Positions 23,758 to 32,682 are shown, counted from the first letter of the stretch. The stretch is DNA of 34,325 bases from Sulfuricurvum sp. (GCF_028712165.1 NZ_JAQTQR010000025.1:1-34325); one strand, 5' to 3'. The notes: generated by a model from the letters alone, not told the origin. Numbers and translations are program-made.

Positions 23758-26682
23758 CTAAAATATACTGCTTTTACATTTTTCTTCTGGTTTTGTTCTT
23801 GTGCAATAGTGTTTAAAATCACATTCTTTACATAAGTCCAGCGGTCTTGCTGATAAGGTATAATCTTTATTCTCTATTTTATCCACAACCTTATCAAACG
23901 ATGCTAAGGTCTTCTCAATGGATGAGCTATTCTTGATATAGCTGATCTTCGGATCGCCTTCCGTCTCCCCTGTATAGTAAAGATGCATCTTGGAGACAGT
24001 TTTGCCATATTTTTCCTCTACGATATGAGCATACACTTCCAGCTGTCTTTGATAAAGCTCAAGGCGGCCTTTTTTTAAATCTTTAGGCTTCTTGGTTGCT
24101 TTAAAATCAACAATCTCAACTGTATCATCTTGTCCTTGGATAAGATCGATTACGCCTTTTAAAATATAATCTTTACGTAGCACTGATATATCAACTTCGG
24201 CGGCAACAATGTCTTTGAATTTGGTCTGATTGCGCTTATAGTAGTTCATGACATGTCTAAGTGCTGCTTTTAACGCCCCTTTATCCAAATATGCGTTTTC
24301 CTTCAATGCGAGTAGATTATAGTTTGTATTTAACCACTCCTCTATGCGCCATTCTGGGATTGGTTTAAAATTATTCTTGAATGTATCAGTATGTATATCC
24401 TCTATGGTCTGATGCACTAGTGTACCAAATATAATCGTACCCGATCTGGCAGGGGTAAATTCCAACTCTCTATAAAACTTGTATTGGAGTGGACAATTCT
24501 CATAAAGAGCAATGTCTGAGGTAAAACTATACTGATGGTTGATTTTGGCTTTTTTAACGCTTTCCAGTTCAAGCTTCACATCTTTTAGTGTTTCTTTTTT
24601 CCATGAAGGAATTTTCAAAAGGGTGCTTGCTAGTGCTTTTGAAGGTATCGGCCACGATCCTGTTGGTCGTATCATATCAGAGAGTAGGAGTAAATTCTGT
24701 GCTCTTGAGAAAGCGGTGTAGTAGAGTCGTGTAAAATCAAAATCTGCAATCATCTCATAGGGCTCAAACTCTTTTTTGGCCATAAACGGTAATAATTTAT
24801 CATCCAGTTCTTTGTGCTGTGATCTTGGCTTATTATGAAGCCCTGTCACGATGGTTACGGGGAATTCCATCCCTTTGGACTGATGAATTGTCATGAACGA
24901 AATAGCACCTGATGGAGCTAACACTTCACCGTCTTCATACTCACTAATCCCGCCTTGATATAAATAGTGCAGGAAAACAGAGAAATAGTTTTTCAACACA
25001 CTATCGAGCTTTGATTCGCTAAGGACGGAAACATAGTAGTATCCTTCGAATTTAACAGTTAAGTCTATGAACATTGAGAGATTTCTGGTGGCCAATGAGC
25101 TATTTGTTAAAAAATTTGCAAACGGTTCAAATTGAATCAACTTATAGATAAGAGAGGTAATACTATCATCTGTAGTTTGCCCCTTGTCTATCTGGGTGTA
25201 GATTTTAGCTTGGGTTCTTATGAATAGTAGCAGTTCGGGATCGGGATTGTTTTTAATGTAGCTCTGAGCCGTTAACAAACATTTTTTGATATAGTAGTCT
25301 TTAATTGTATCAGTTTCATAGATATCACCACGCTGATACGAATCGATAAACCTTTTGAAAATGATCAGCAAAAATCCTATAATGAGTTTAATCTCATCAC
25401 GTTGGAAGTAAAAATCCGAACGGGGTGAAAAAACAGGAATTTGATTCTCTTCCAAGAATCCAATAAGATTTTTAATTCGATCGCCTTTAACAGAGTTTGC
25501 CAAAAATGTAATCTGATTTAGGTCAGCAAGTGTATTGGTAGCTTGAAGATACTGAATAAATTCTAAGACACCTTGATTCCAAGCCTCTTCCTCTTCGACC
25601 ATTAGCTTTAAGACGGACGGATACTTAACAAACTCTTTGTCTTTGGGTGGTTGAATCGTTTTGTCATGACGATAGGAAACACCGTCTTGAGTCCAGGTTT
25701 TGCTTTTGATGTAATCATTGTAAAAATCTATTATTTTCTCATGAGAGCGGTAATTGGTTTCTAACTTTACGACCTTACAATCATCAAATTTATTTGAGAA
25801 CTCAAGAATATTTCTAACCGTTGCTCCTCTAAACCGATAAAGAGACTGATCATCGTCACCCACAACACACATCTTTTTGCTCTTCGAAGCGAGCTTCAAG
25901 AGGATCATTTCTTGAAGGGTATTTGTGTCTTGGTATTCATCGATCATAAAATATTCGATCTTATTTTGAATCATTTCTATCACTTCTGGATGTTCAGTTA
26001 TGAGGCGATAAAATTCCTTTTCAATAAGAGCGAAGTCTATGCAGTTTTCTTCTATCATCAAGTGATAGTAGTAGTCGTATGCTTTTGCGTATACTCGTAG
26101 TTCTTCATCGTTTGATACAGCCAATAGGGCCGTATCAATATTCTCCTCGGTAAATTTATTAAAGAGTGCAATTAGAACTTCTGTGCGAGCCCAGTTGTCT
26201 TTTGGCTTGATGAATTCTGCCAACTCTGGTATTTTTTTAAATATTCCATAGATGTGTCTGTATACATAATACTTTTGGTCAAAGTCATCGAGAATAGAGT
26301 AGCTGCGTTTAAAAACAGAATATTCAAGATGTTCATCAATGAGCTCTAAAAATATACTATGAAGTGTTCCGATATAAAAGTCGTTGACGTTAATCTTTAG
26401 TCCATGTTCAAGTATTTTATTCGAAATACGTGTTAGAAGCTCTTTCGCTGCTTTTTCGGTAAAAGTTGAGATGAATATATTCTCAGGCAAAACCTGCTTC
26501 TCGACAAGAATGTGGACAATGCGCTCTGTAAGAGTAAAGGTTTTTCCTGAACCTGGCCCTGCAACTATTAGAAGTGGCTGTTCTGTGATTTCTACGGCTT
26601 GTTTTTGCGGTGTTGATAACAAATCGGACGCCCCATCATTAAATATAATTAAATAATACAATCCATTTGCTAAAATTCTCAA
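23758..26682 (-). CDS. UvrD/PcrA-like helicase fused to RecB-type Fe-S nuclease
   Basis: Superfamily 1 helicase motifs: AGPGSGKT (41-48), MIDEYQDTN (DEYQD 248-252), VGDDDQSLYRFRGA, LETNYRS, TIHQSKGMEFP and YTAFSRA. The C-terminal ~220 residues are a RecB/AddB-type nuclease: YENCPLQYKFYREL, VEIVDFKATKK and QRQLEVYAH, with an iron-sulfur cysteine set made of that first Cys plus C951, C954 and C960. Such fusions unwind and degrade broken or foreign DNA. It is first in the operon and ends nine bases before mod, so it is probably expressed with the type III system. The start is uncertain: the frame opens at TTG 26682 without a ribosome binding site, while TTG 26622, just before STPQKQAV, has GGGG seven to ten bases upstream and gives a more typical N-terminus. 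Confidence 0.88.
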   Translation of the reverse strand: MRILANGLYYLIIFNDGASDLLSTPQKQAVEITEQPLLIVAGPGSGKTFTLTERIVHILVEKQVLPENIFISTFTEKAAKELLTRISNKILEHGLKINVNDFYIGTLHSIFLELIDEHLEYSVFKRSYSILDDFDQKYYVYRHIYGIFKKIPELAEFIKPKDNWARTEVLIALFNKFTEENIDTALLAVSNDEELRVYAKAYDYYYHLMIEENCIDFALIEKEFYRLITEHPEVIEMIQNKIEYFMIDEYQDTNTLQEMILLKLASKSKKMCVVGDDDQSLYRFRGATVRNILEFSNKFDDCKVVKLETNYRSHEKIIDFYNDYIKSKTWTQDGVSYRHDKTIQPPKDKEFVKYPSVLKLMVEEEEAWNQGVLEFIQYLQATNTLADLNQITFLANSVKGDRIKNLIGFLEENQIPVFSPRSDFYFQRDEIKLIIGFLLIIFKRFIDSYQRGDIYETDTIKDYYIKKCLLTAQSYIKNNPDPELLLFIRTQAKIYTQIDKGQTTDDSITSLIYKLIQFEPFANFLTNSSLATRNLSMFIDLTVKFEGYYYVSVLSESKLDSVLKNYFSVFLHYLYQGGISEYEDGEVLAPSGAISFMTIHQSKGMEFPVTIVTGLHNKPRSQHKELDDKLLPFMAKKEFEPYEMIADFDFTRLYYTAFSRAQNLLLLSDMIRPTGSWPIPSKALASTLLKIPSWKKETLKDVKLELESVKKAKINHQYSFTSDIALYENCPLQYKFYRELEFTPARSGTIIFGTLVHQTIEDIHTDTFKNNFKPIPEWRIEEWLNTNYNLLALKENAYLDKGALKAALRHVMNYYKRNQTKFKDIVAAEVDISVLRKDYILKGVIDLIQGQDDTVEIVDFKATKKPKDLKKGRLELYQRQLEVYAHIVEEKYGKTVSKMHLYYTGETEGDPKISYIKNSSSIEKTLASFDKVVDKIENKDYTLSARPLDLCKECDFKHYCTRTKPEEKCKSSIF

Positions 26683-26707
26683 AAGAGAATAGATACAATG
26701 ATTAGTA

Positions 26708-26847
26708 TTAGCTCCTTTTTGTTGTTAGTTTCGCACCTTTTTCATTTTCGTGCCAAGCCAGTTCAGTCTCCAGTTCATAAAGAGCAGCACATCATCTTCA
26801 ACGAACTTATTTCTCATTTCTGCAAATTTATCCATATAAAGTTTCAT
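26708..26847 (-). pseudogene. Possible small frameshifted gene upstream of the helicase
   Basis: ATG 26847 (or 26835) with AGGA upstream opens MDKFAEMRNKFVEDD and then runs into a low-complexity reading that stops at 26725. In another frame the same stretch continues as ALYELETELAWHENEKGAK and stops at 26708, with AAGGAG next to the stop. The two halves together read like one ~45-residue helical protein broken by a small indel near 26785-26795. This is a weak call from appearance only. Confidence 0.3.
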
Positions 26848-26907
26848 TAGTCCTGCAAGGAGCTACTTCAGACATCAGAGTATCAAATAGGCAACGATTA
26901 TTTCAAT

Positions 26908-28005
26908 TCAGTAGAAAGTGGATGTACTGTCAATCTCATCCAAACGTACACCGATATTCCTCGCGCCATCTACTGCAGCCATGCCAACCTTCAGTGTTAA
27001 TCCACGGGAATAGATAGAAATAGTAGCTACAGACTTATGCCCCATCTGTGTTTTGACTTCCGTTTCTGATGCACCCTCCAATAAAAGGTTTGTAGCAAAG
27101 GAATGTCTACCTTTATGAGGAGAGATAATCTTCGGATTTAATCCAGCAAGCTTTGCATCCTTCTTCATCGCCTTGTAGATGGCCATATAGGACAAAGGGT
27201 CTCCAGGCACAGTAGTACCATTCTTATTTTTGGCTGGTCTTTCAGCAGTGAATATTTCGTGGTGTTTATTGCTGTTTTCATATCGCATAGTCCTAATATA
27301 CCGCGATACCTTTTCTGCCAATAACGTCCTAATCCAAACAGGGCGTCCCTCAGATTTTGGCTGTTTACGCTGATCCTTGTTGTAGGAAACATAAACATGA
27401 AAACAGAAAAATTCTTCATCGCCTGCTCTTGGAACATCATAGAATTCTTTATAGTCAATATTAAAAAGCTCACCTATCCTCACCCCCGACTCATAGAGGA
27501 ATTGGTAGATCAATTTATTTCGCCCAGAAGCCACATTCATCAATTGCGCCCAATCATCAATTTCAACAGCTTTAGACTTAGGGTCATCTTGCGCTGGAAT
27601 ACGCATTCTCGGTATATCAAAAGACAATCCGTAAAGCGGCTTGATGAAATTCATCAAGAACTGTCTTGCATCCCTCTCTCTCAATGCAATAGTGCTCTTT
27701 TTGAGGTTATTCTTTTTTCTCTCAACATCATCACCCCTATACATCTTGTCAGATGCAAGCCACTGCCTGTACTCCATAAAAATCTCATAGGTCATAAATC
27801 TAACATTAATATACAAATAGTCTAGGTATTCAAATAAAAGGCGAAGGGAATATGCTACACGTTCTTGTGTATTTAAAGAGTCTTTATAATTCTCATGGAT
27901 ATATCTATTGGCTATCGTGACAGGCTGATCATTGTCATTAAACAAAAACCATCTTTCCCCTTGACCAATATCAAGCTTAACAACCTCAAACTTTGAATGC
28001 ATCAT
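26908..28005 (-). CDS. Tyrosine recombinase (365 aa, TnpA/GinA type)
   Basis: A complete catalytic set is visible: R176 in SGVRIGEL, K in the beta-hairpin region around KDQRKQPKSEGR, HKGR at 297-300, H323 in MGHKS and nucleophile Y332 in SIYSR. The N-terminal ~130 residues form the core-binding domain. TGGGGAT precedes ATG 28005. Size and composition resemble TnpA of Tn554 (361 residues) and would fit the first integrase of a GInt-type set. It is the rightmost island gene, reading inward from the probable junction at ~28138. The other recombinase genes lie ~18 kb away on the same strand. It could instead belong to a separate smaller element. Confidence 0.9.
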   Translation of the reverse strand: MMHSKFEVVKLDIGQGERWFLFNDNDQPVTIANRYIHENYKDSLNTQERVAYSLRLLFEYLDYLYINVRFMTYEIFMEYRQWLASDKMYRGDDVERKKNNLKKSTIALRERDARQFLMNFIKPLYGLSFDIPRMRIPAQDDPKSKAVEIDDWAQLMNVASGRNKLIYQFLYESGVRIGELFNIDYKEFYDVPRAGDEEFFCFHVYVSYNKDQRKQPKSEGRPVWIRTLLAEKVSRYIRTMRYENSNKHHEIFTAERPAKNKNGTTVPGDPLSYMAIYKAMKKDAKLAGLNPKIISPHKGRHSFATNLLLEGASETEVKTQMGHKSVATISIYSRGLTLKVGMAAVDGARNIGVRLDEIDSTSTFY

Positions 28006-28137
28006 ACGATATCCCCAGTACCATCAAACTACCACATCTTTAGTGTCTCATTTTCATTATAGCTAAAAGTTGTATGATTATGTAATTAAGGAGGCTATAT
28101 GCAATATACTATATGAAGTCTCAAACTGGGTTTACTT
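28006..28137. other. Probable right terminus of the island
   Basis: 132 bases of AT-rich DNA lie between the recombinase start and the point where the MutS-like frame breaks off. It contains near-repeated TATATG motifs (28096-28101 and 28111-28116) that might be recombinase arm sites, and the promoter of the recombinase must lie here. No matching end sequence was found at the left of the window, so the core attachment sequence is undefined. Confidence 0.45.
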
Positions 28138-28266
28138 TCCCACTTCAATAATGACGAGGGTGTCGGGGCCGTATTTGGCTTCACATGCCGTTTGGAGCTC
28201 AAAATAGATTTCGGAGAGGAGCTTAGATTTATCCTGTAACAGTGCTCCGATCTCTTCCGTAGTCAT
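28132..28266 (-). pseudogene. 5' remnant of a MutS-family gene, cut by the island
   Basis: ATG 28266 has GGAG six bases upstream and encodes 44 codons: MTTEEIGALLQDKSKLLSEI, then ELQTACEAKYGPDTLVIIEV, then GK and stop. The KYGPDTLVIIEVG segment matches the start of MutS-type proteins, where it is normally followed by a Phe-Phe/Tyr-Glu motif (G-S/T/D-F-F-E). Here that continuation is absent after the glycine and a stop follows two codons later. The richer G+C codon use resembles serA, not the island genes. I infer an insertion into this gene at about 28136-28140. The remainder should lie beyond the left edge of the window. If the family call is wrong, this may be a normal tiny gene. Confidence 0.55.
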
Positions 28267-28285
28267 TCGCGCTCCGCAGTGTTCC

Positions 28286-28314
28286 GTCATTCCCAACTTG
28301 ATTGGGAATCCATC
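28286..28314 (-). repeat. Palindromic intergenic repeat, copy 1
   Basis: ATTCCCAA (28289-28296) and TTGGGAAT (28302-28309) form an 8-bp stem with loop CTTGA. On the minus strand the unit reads GATGGATTCCCAATCAAG and continues TTGGGAATGAC. It matches copy 2 at 32331-32360, in opposite orientation. It lies just upstream of the MutS-like remnant's ribosome binding site. Confidence 0.8.
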
Positions 28315-28409
28315 TCAAATTTAATAATTTTATTATAACGAAGGGGGGCTAAAAAGAGGCTATATCGAAAAATACTATGAATATTTTTACATACTTTTTT
28401 TTTACTACT
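28315..28409. other. AT-rich spacer
   Basis: The spacer between the repeat and the end of the CHAT gene is nearly pure A+T apart from a GAAGGGGGGC stretch at about 28341-28350. No hairpin with a U-run was identified for the CHAT gene. Confidence 0.4.
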
Positions 28410-31400
28410 TTAATTTTTCCAAACTTCAATTCCAGCCCAAAAGACTGGGTGCATATTTGGATTTTGTCGAAGATACTCTTTAATGGCTATATTTATAACT
28501 TCATCGATATTTCTATCCATTTCGATAATCTTTTCAAATATCTTTAATGATGGCTCTAAAAACACATCCCATCTACATAAAACCGCACTATTGATATTTT
28601 TTGAAAGAACACTACTGATTATTGTATTGCTTGTTTCATGCTCACCAACTGATAATGAACCTCCACTACAACTTAGAAAAGCCATACACTCCAATCCATG
28701 AATAAATTTAAAATCATCTATTGTATAAGTTTTTTTCTCACCCTCGATAGATAATGCACCTGTTAATATATTTTGATTACTCCCTTGAATACCATGACTG
28801 ATTATTAAAAGTGAATTTGTTTGATTGCTTTCCATTGCACTAGTAATACTAGAGAAATTATTTTCAAAATTTTCAATATTTTTTTGACTTCTTATTTGAC
28901 TTTCACTTATCCATTGATCCGTTTCAATAAATTGCATATCTGTTTTTTTTCCGAGATTTGCAATACTAAACGCACATGTGGTATTTATTTTTTTATCAAG
29001 AAAGTAATGTCTATTCATTAAATTCACTATAGAATCAACTTCCTCAACTAACCATTTATCGTATATACGAATTAAATTGGAAGAAATAAAAGGCAAAGAT
29101 AGGTCATGATTTATATAAATTTTTTTATATTTATTGCTCGTTATATACCCAAGCAAAGGCTTAAAATAATACAAAGATAGATTGGAATATGACTCTTCTA
29201 TCTTTTTTATATCATATTGTGTGCTTGAGGTAAAAGTTTGAATTTGATGAGCTAAATTATCAACATCTTTTTTATCAAATGAACCCTTATTATTGATAAA
29301 ACCAAAATCAATAAAATCATTTGTAATAACAAAATAGCATATAAATATTTCTGTATCAATATATTGATAATATATTTCGTCTGTCTCCATTTTCGATTGG
29401 ATTATCGTTATCGGCACTTCTTCATAAAATGAATCATTCATATAAATAGGATGTTTTTCTTCTAAAATTCTTCTAAGTTCAGCATAACGTTGACTTTTTT
29501 CTTTATATTCTTCACTTAAAAATGCTTCTTTAAAATTTTTAACACTATATTGTGAAAGTTCCTCAAGCAATTGCAAATATTCTTTTTCAATTTTTTCTAA
29601 TTCTATGGTTACTTGTGCACCTGACTTATTAATCTTTTTTTCTTTTTGAGTTCGCAATGATAAATAATCAAATGCATTTAATATATTTTGAATTATTTTA
29701 AATTCTTCAATTTCATTTAAATACATCTGACCTTTGAATACTATAATATTTACTCTCAGATAGAGTTCATATATTATTCTGCTTTCATCTGATATAAAAG
29801 CTCTTTCATACGTATTTTTCAGATTTTTTCTTTTTTCTTCTAAATCCTGAATAGAAATAGTCAAAAGTTTCAAAGATGTTTTCCACCGTTCTACTGGCGA
29901 ATATTTGTTATCTGAACCCATAAAAATCAATTCAGCAAACCAGTTTAATAGCTTAGCCCTTTGATCTTTTCTCATCACAAGTGCATGTATAAGATTCTCT
30001 ATATTGTTCATAATCAAATCAAAATCAATAGTTAGGTGTTTTGATTTTGCAGTTGCAAGAACATAATGATAAAAATCAAAAGCCCATTGAGCATCATAGT
30101 TCTGAGGATTATAAACTTTATAACCAAATAGAGAATAGATAGTATTCCAATCTTCTTTAGCAATATATTCGTACACCTCATCTTGCTGTGCATTTTTAGG
30201 AATCAGTCTTTTAAAAAATTGAATAAAAAAATCAAAGTCACTTTCAGAGAATAAATTTCTATTACTTTGAACCCAAATGTTAAGCACGCCTAGTCCATCT
30301 TCAAGCAATGGTACAATCTCTTGAATCTCTACAAAATATTCAATGGTAGTTGCAATACAAGCAATACCTTCTATTTCTTTTCCATTTTTATATTGAGCCA
30401 TACCCCACGAAAGTGTTCCTAGAAGCCTTGCTATTTTTGAATTTTTCTTATCATCAATTCTATTGGCGAAGTACCATAAAGATATTGAATGATTGTTTGC
30501 AAGTTGCATTTCTCCGATATACATAAAAAAGTTTGCTATGTAATATCGAATCCAAATTTGCTCTAAAACATTTTGAGATTGTGATACAAGAGCTTCTGCT
30601 GATTCTTTAAATATTGTTATTTGTTCATAAGACAAATTACCACTCTTATAAAACCTAATCATCTCCAGTAATTCATTTTCTTTGAATTCATTAAATATTG
30701 CAGATTTGTTAATATCATCAACATGGATTTGGCTGTCAATTTTTCGTAAAATCGTTATAACTTTGCTACTTAAATATTTTTTCCAAGTTTGTTTTGTTTG
30801 AGAGTTATCTAGAAAGTCTTGCCAAATTAAATAGCCCTTATCATCATACGTAAGAATTAATAAACTATTAAAAAGCTCATTAACTCTCATTATTGGAAGT
30901 CTATCTGGATACTTTCTTTGGTATCCAGTCTTAATTATTTTGTTCGAATAGCCATGATTACCAAGTAATTTCATACGATATTTTGCGGCATCTACTGCAT
31001 GAATATTGTTGCAATGTTTTAAAACATTTTTAAAATGGTAATAGGCTTGATACGGGCTACTGTAAACTTCAAACCATATTCTTCCAAGCCTATAATTTTT
31101 TTCAATTTCTAAAACTTCATCATCATATCCAGCTAATACACTTAAAATTTGTTGTTCAGCTAAATTGCCATTAGTAGGTTTATCTTTTTCAATTTTTAGA
31201 ATCTCCGACAATAACAAATGATATGGCATACCACTGATACTAAAAAGTTGCTTTCTAAATTCTATGGCTAAATCAAAAGTCTTATCTTTTGTAAAATAAT
31301 CAGCACATATCTCAAGTGCTTTGACATCCCTAGTATCTATTTCAAGAATATGCTCATACACATTTTCAAATTTATTTAATTGTATTGCCGTTTTTAGTAA

Positions 31401-32240
31401 AAGAGTATTCAAGCCAACTAGCAAAGGATTTTCTTGAAATAATATATTTGCAATAACATCAGCTTCATGATGTTTTTCATCAAAATAATACAAATCAGCC
31501 AATTGTTTTTTTTCACTGCTATGTAATATTCCAAAATTATCTTTCAAAAATTCAATCGCTTTATCTTGAAATCCATGCTGTAACCAGATCATAACTTGTA
31601 AATTTCTAATTGATAACTGACTTAACTCTGATTTATATTTTTTAAATACATCCATTGCCTCTTCATAAGTTGTGTTTTCTAATTCTTCAAATATTATTTT
31701 TTGCATATTTTTCGAATCATCATCTTCATACTTTATACTTAATATTTCTATATCGTATTCTTGTAATTCAGAAGTTATTCTTTCACTATTGGATATATCT
31801 GCTTGAAGTAGAAAAAGAAAATGAAAGTTAAATTGTTTGCATAAATATTCTATATATGTAATAAGTTGTACAGAATCTATATTTTCATAAGAATGATAAT
31901 TAAAAAGTTTTGTTCCACTTTTTATTTGAAAATTACTTTGTGTAGTATTTAAAAATATTTTTTCTAATCCTATGATCAAAACAATACTTTCTTCTTGTAA
32001 AGTTGATAGACTTGAATGAAGCTCATATACAGATTTAGTTTTTGGTGAATAAAGTTCAAAACTATCGAAGCCATAATTTGAAGATAGTCGTTGAATTTCT
32101 TCAAAATTCAATGTTTCTTTTTCATAACTTATTATAAGAACATTATGATTTTGAACACCATTTAGTATGTTAAAAATTAATTTTTCAGATAAATTTGTGC
32201 TGTTTAAAATGAGCGTTTTTTGGCGTTCGATTTGTTTCAT
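28410..32240 (-). CDS. CHAT-domain caspase-like protease with long helical N-terminus
   Basis: 1276 residues from ATG 32240, which has AAAAAGG six bases upstream; ATG 32276 has none. The last ~200 residues are a CHAT protease: LLIISHG with catalytic H1149 and CMAFLSCSGG with C1191, 42 residues apart, as in caspase-like folds. The first ~1000 residues are helical and rich in Leu, Asn and Lys, with TPR-like helix pairs (for example YKSGNLSYEQITIF), probably a sensor or scaffold. Family knowledge: bacterial CHAT/TPR proteins can cleave partners such as gasdermins or act in CRISPR-linked complexes. No gasdermin or Cas gene is adjacent here. The gene is much more AT-rich than serA next door and is bracketed by inverted copies of a palindromic repeat, both suggesting acquisition. 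Confidence 0.85.
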   Translation of the reverse strand: MKQIERQKTLILNSTNLSEKLIFNILNGVQNHNVLIISYEKETLNFEEIQRLSSNYGFDSFELYSPKTKSVYELHSSLSTLQEESIVLIIGLEKIFLNTTQSNFQIKSGTKLFNYHSYENIDSVQLITYIEYLCKQFNFHFLFLLQADISNSERITSELQEYDIEILSIKYEDDDSKNMQKIIFEELENTTYEEAMDVFKKYKSELSQLSIRNLQVMIWLQHGFQDKAIEFLKDNFGILHSSEKKQLADLYYFDEKHHEADVIANILFQENPLLVGLNTLLLKTAIQLNKFENVYEHILEIDTRDVKALEICADYFTKDKTFDLAIEFRKQLFSISGMPYHLLLSEILKIEKDKPTNGNLAEQQILSVLAGYDDEVLEIEKNYRLGRIWFEVYSSPYQAYYHFKNVLKHCNNIHAVDAAKYRMKLLGNHGYSNKIIKTGYQRKYPDRLPIMRVNELFNSLLILTYDDKGYLIWQDFLDNSQTKQTWKKYLSSKVITILRKIDSQIHVDDINKSAIFNEFKENELLEMIRFYKSGNLSYEQITIFKESAEALVSQSQNVLEQIWIRYYIANFFMYIGEMQLANNHSISLWYFANRIDDKKNSKIARLLGTLSWGMAQYKNGKEIEGIACIATTIEYFVEIQEIVPLLEDGLGVLNIWVQSNRNLFSESDFDFFIQFFKRLIPKNAQQDEVYEYIAKEDWNTIYSLFGYKVYNPQNYDAQWAFDFYHYVLATAKSKHLTIDFDLIMNNIENLIHALVMRKDQRAKLLNWFAELIFMGSDNKYSPVERWKTSLKLLTISIQDLEEKRKNLKNTYERAFISDESRIIYELYLRVNIIVFKGQMYLNEIEEFKIIQNILNAFDYLSLRTQKEKKINKSGAQVTIELEKIEKEYLQLLEELSQYSVKNFKEAFLSEEYKEKSQRYAELRRILEEKHPIYMNDSFYEEVPITIIQSKMETDEIYYQYIDTEIFICYFVITNDFIDFGFINNKGSFDKKDVDNLAHQIQTFTSSTQYDIKKIEESYSNLSLYYFKPLLGYITSNKYKKIYINHDLSLPFISSNLIRIYDKWLVEEVDSIVNLMNRHYFLDKKINTTCAFSIANLGKKTDMQFIETDQWISESQIRSQKNIENFENNFSSITSAMESNQTNSLLIISHGIQGSNQNILTGALSIEGEKKTYTIDDFKFIHGLECMAFLSCSGGSLSVGEHETSNTIISSVLSKNINSAVLCRWDVFLEPSLKIFEKIIEMDRNIDEVINIAIKEYLRQNPNMHPVFWAGIEVWKN

Positions 32241-32330
32241 AAATACCTTTTTAAATATATTACTATGAAAGTTCAATAGAGTAGCTAAAAACTTTATTAG
32301 ACTTATTTCATAACCTAATTTTTAGATAAA

Positions 32331-32360
32331 GCTGGATTCCCGATCTAGTCGGGAATGACA
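32331..32360 (+). repeat. Palindromic intergenic repeat, copy 2
   Basis: GGATTCCCGATCTAGTCGGG continues AATGACA. ATTCCCGA (32336-32343) pairs with TCGGGAAT (32349-32356). Compared with copy 1, an A-T pair of the stem is replaced by G-C, which preserves the hairpin. It lies upstream of the CHAT gene; copy 1 lies downstream in inverse orientation. Confidence 0.8.
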
Positions 32361-32636
32361 AGAAAAGTTAATCCCTACCCTCAGCTTCATCGGCAATTTT
32401 CTTTAATGCTTCTTTAACATTGTTAACCTATAATTATCACTGTAATTCGCCTTCGGGCAGCTCTGCTTACTTCGTAGGCAGAATAATTTCTCCACAAATT
32501 CTCGCCCATTCAACAATCAAGTGTAATACAATTATTTTTATTTAATATCGCATCCAAGCACACTAAAAATTAAATTGATATGACAATTTGACAGATTTAA
32601 ATTGTAGAAATAAAAAAGCTAAAAGAATAAAGAAAA

Positions 32637-32667
32637 GTGGTATTCCCGAACAAGTCCAGAATACCAC
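32637..32667 (-). terminator. serA intrinsic terminator
   Basis: GTGGTATTC and GAATACCAC form a 9-bp stem that starts 16 bases after the serA stop, followed on the minus strand by TTTTCTTTATTC. The centre, ATTCCCGA (32642-32649), is identical to the arm of repeat copy 2, so the terminator may be a decayed third copy of that repeat. Confidence 0.8.
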
Positions 32668-32682
32668 ATGAAAAGAAAGAAT

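Larger units (their letters stand above)
32241..32682. other. Intergenic region between serA and the CHAT gene
   Basis: Besides the palindromic repeat and the serA terminator (listed separately), it holds a 19-base hairpin, CTGCTTAC (32463-32470) with GTAGGCAG (32474-32481), containing one G-U pair. A smaller GCC/GGC hairpin with a TTCG loop sits at 32449-32458. On the minus strand 32368-32427 reads VNNVKEALKKIADEAEGRD and stops, which looks like the tail of a lost gene but is only 20 codons. The CHAT promoter must lie at the left of this region; I see no clear consensus. Confidence 0.45.

Noticed and set aside
3257-28005. Simple Tn554-family transposon
   Set aside because: Tn554 has two recombinases and a 125-residue TnpC; here there are three tyrosine recombinases, one exceeding 1000 residues.
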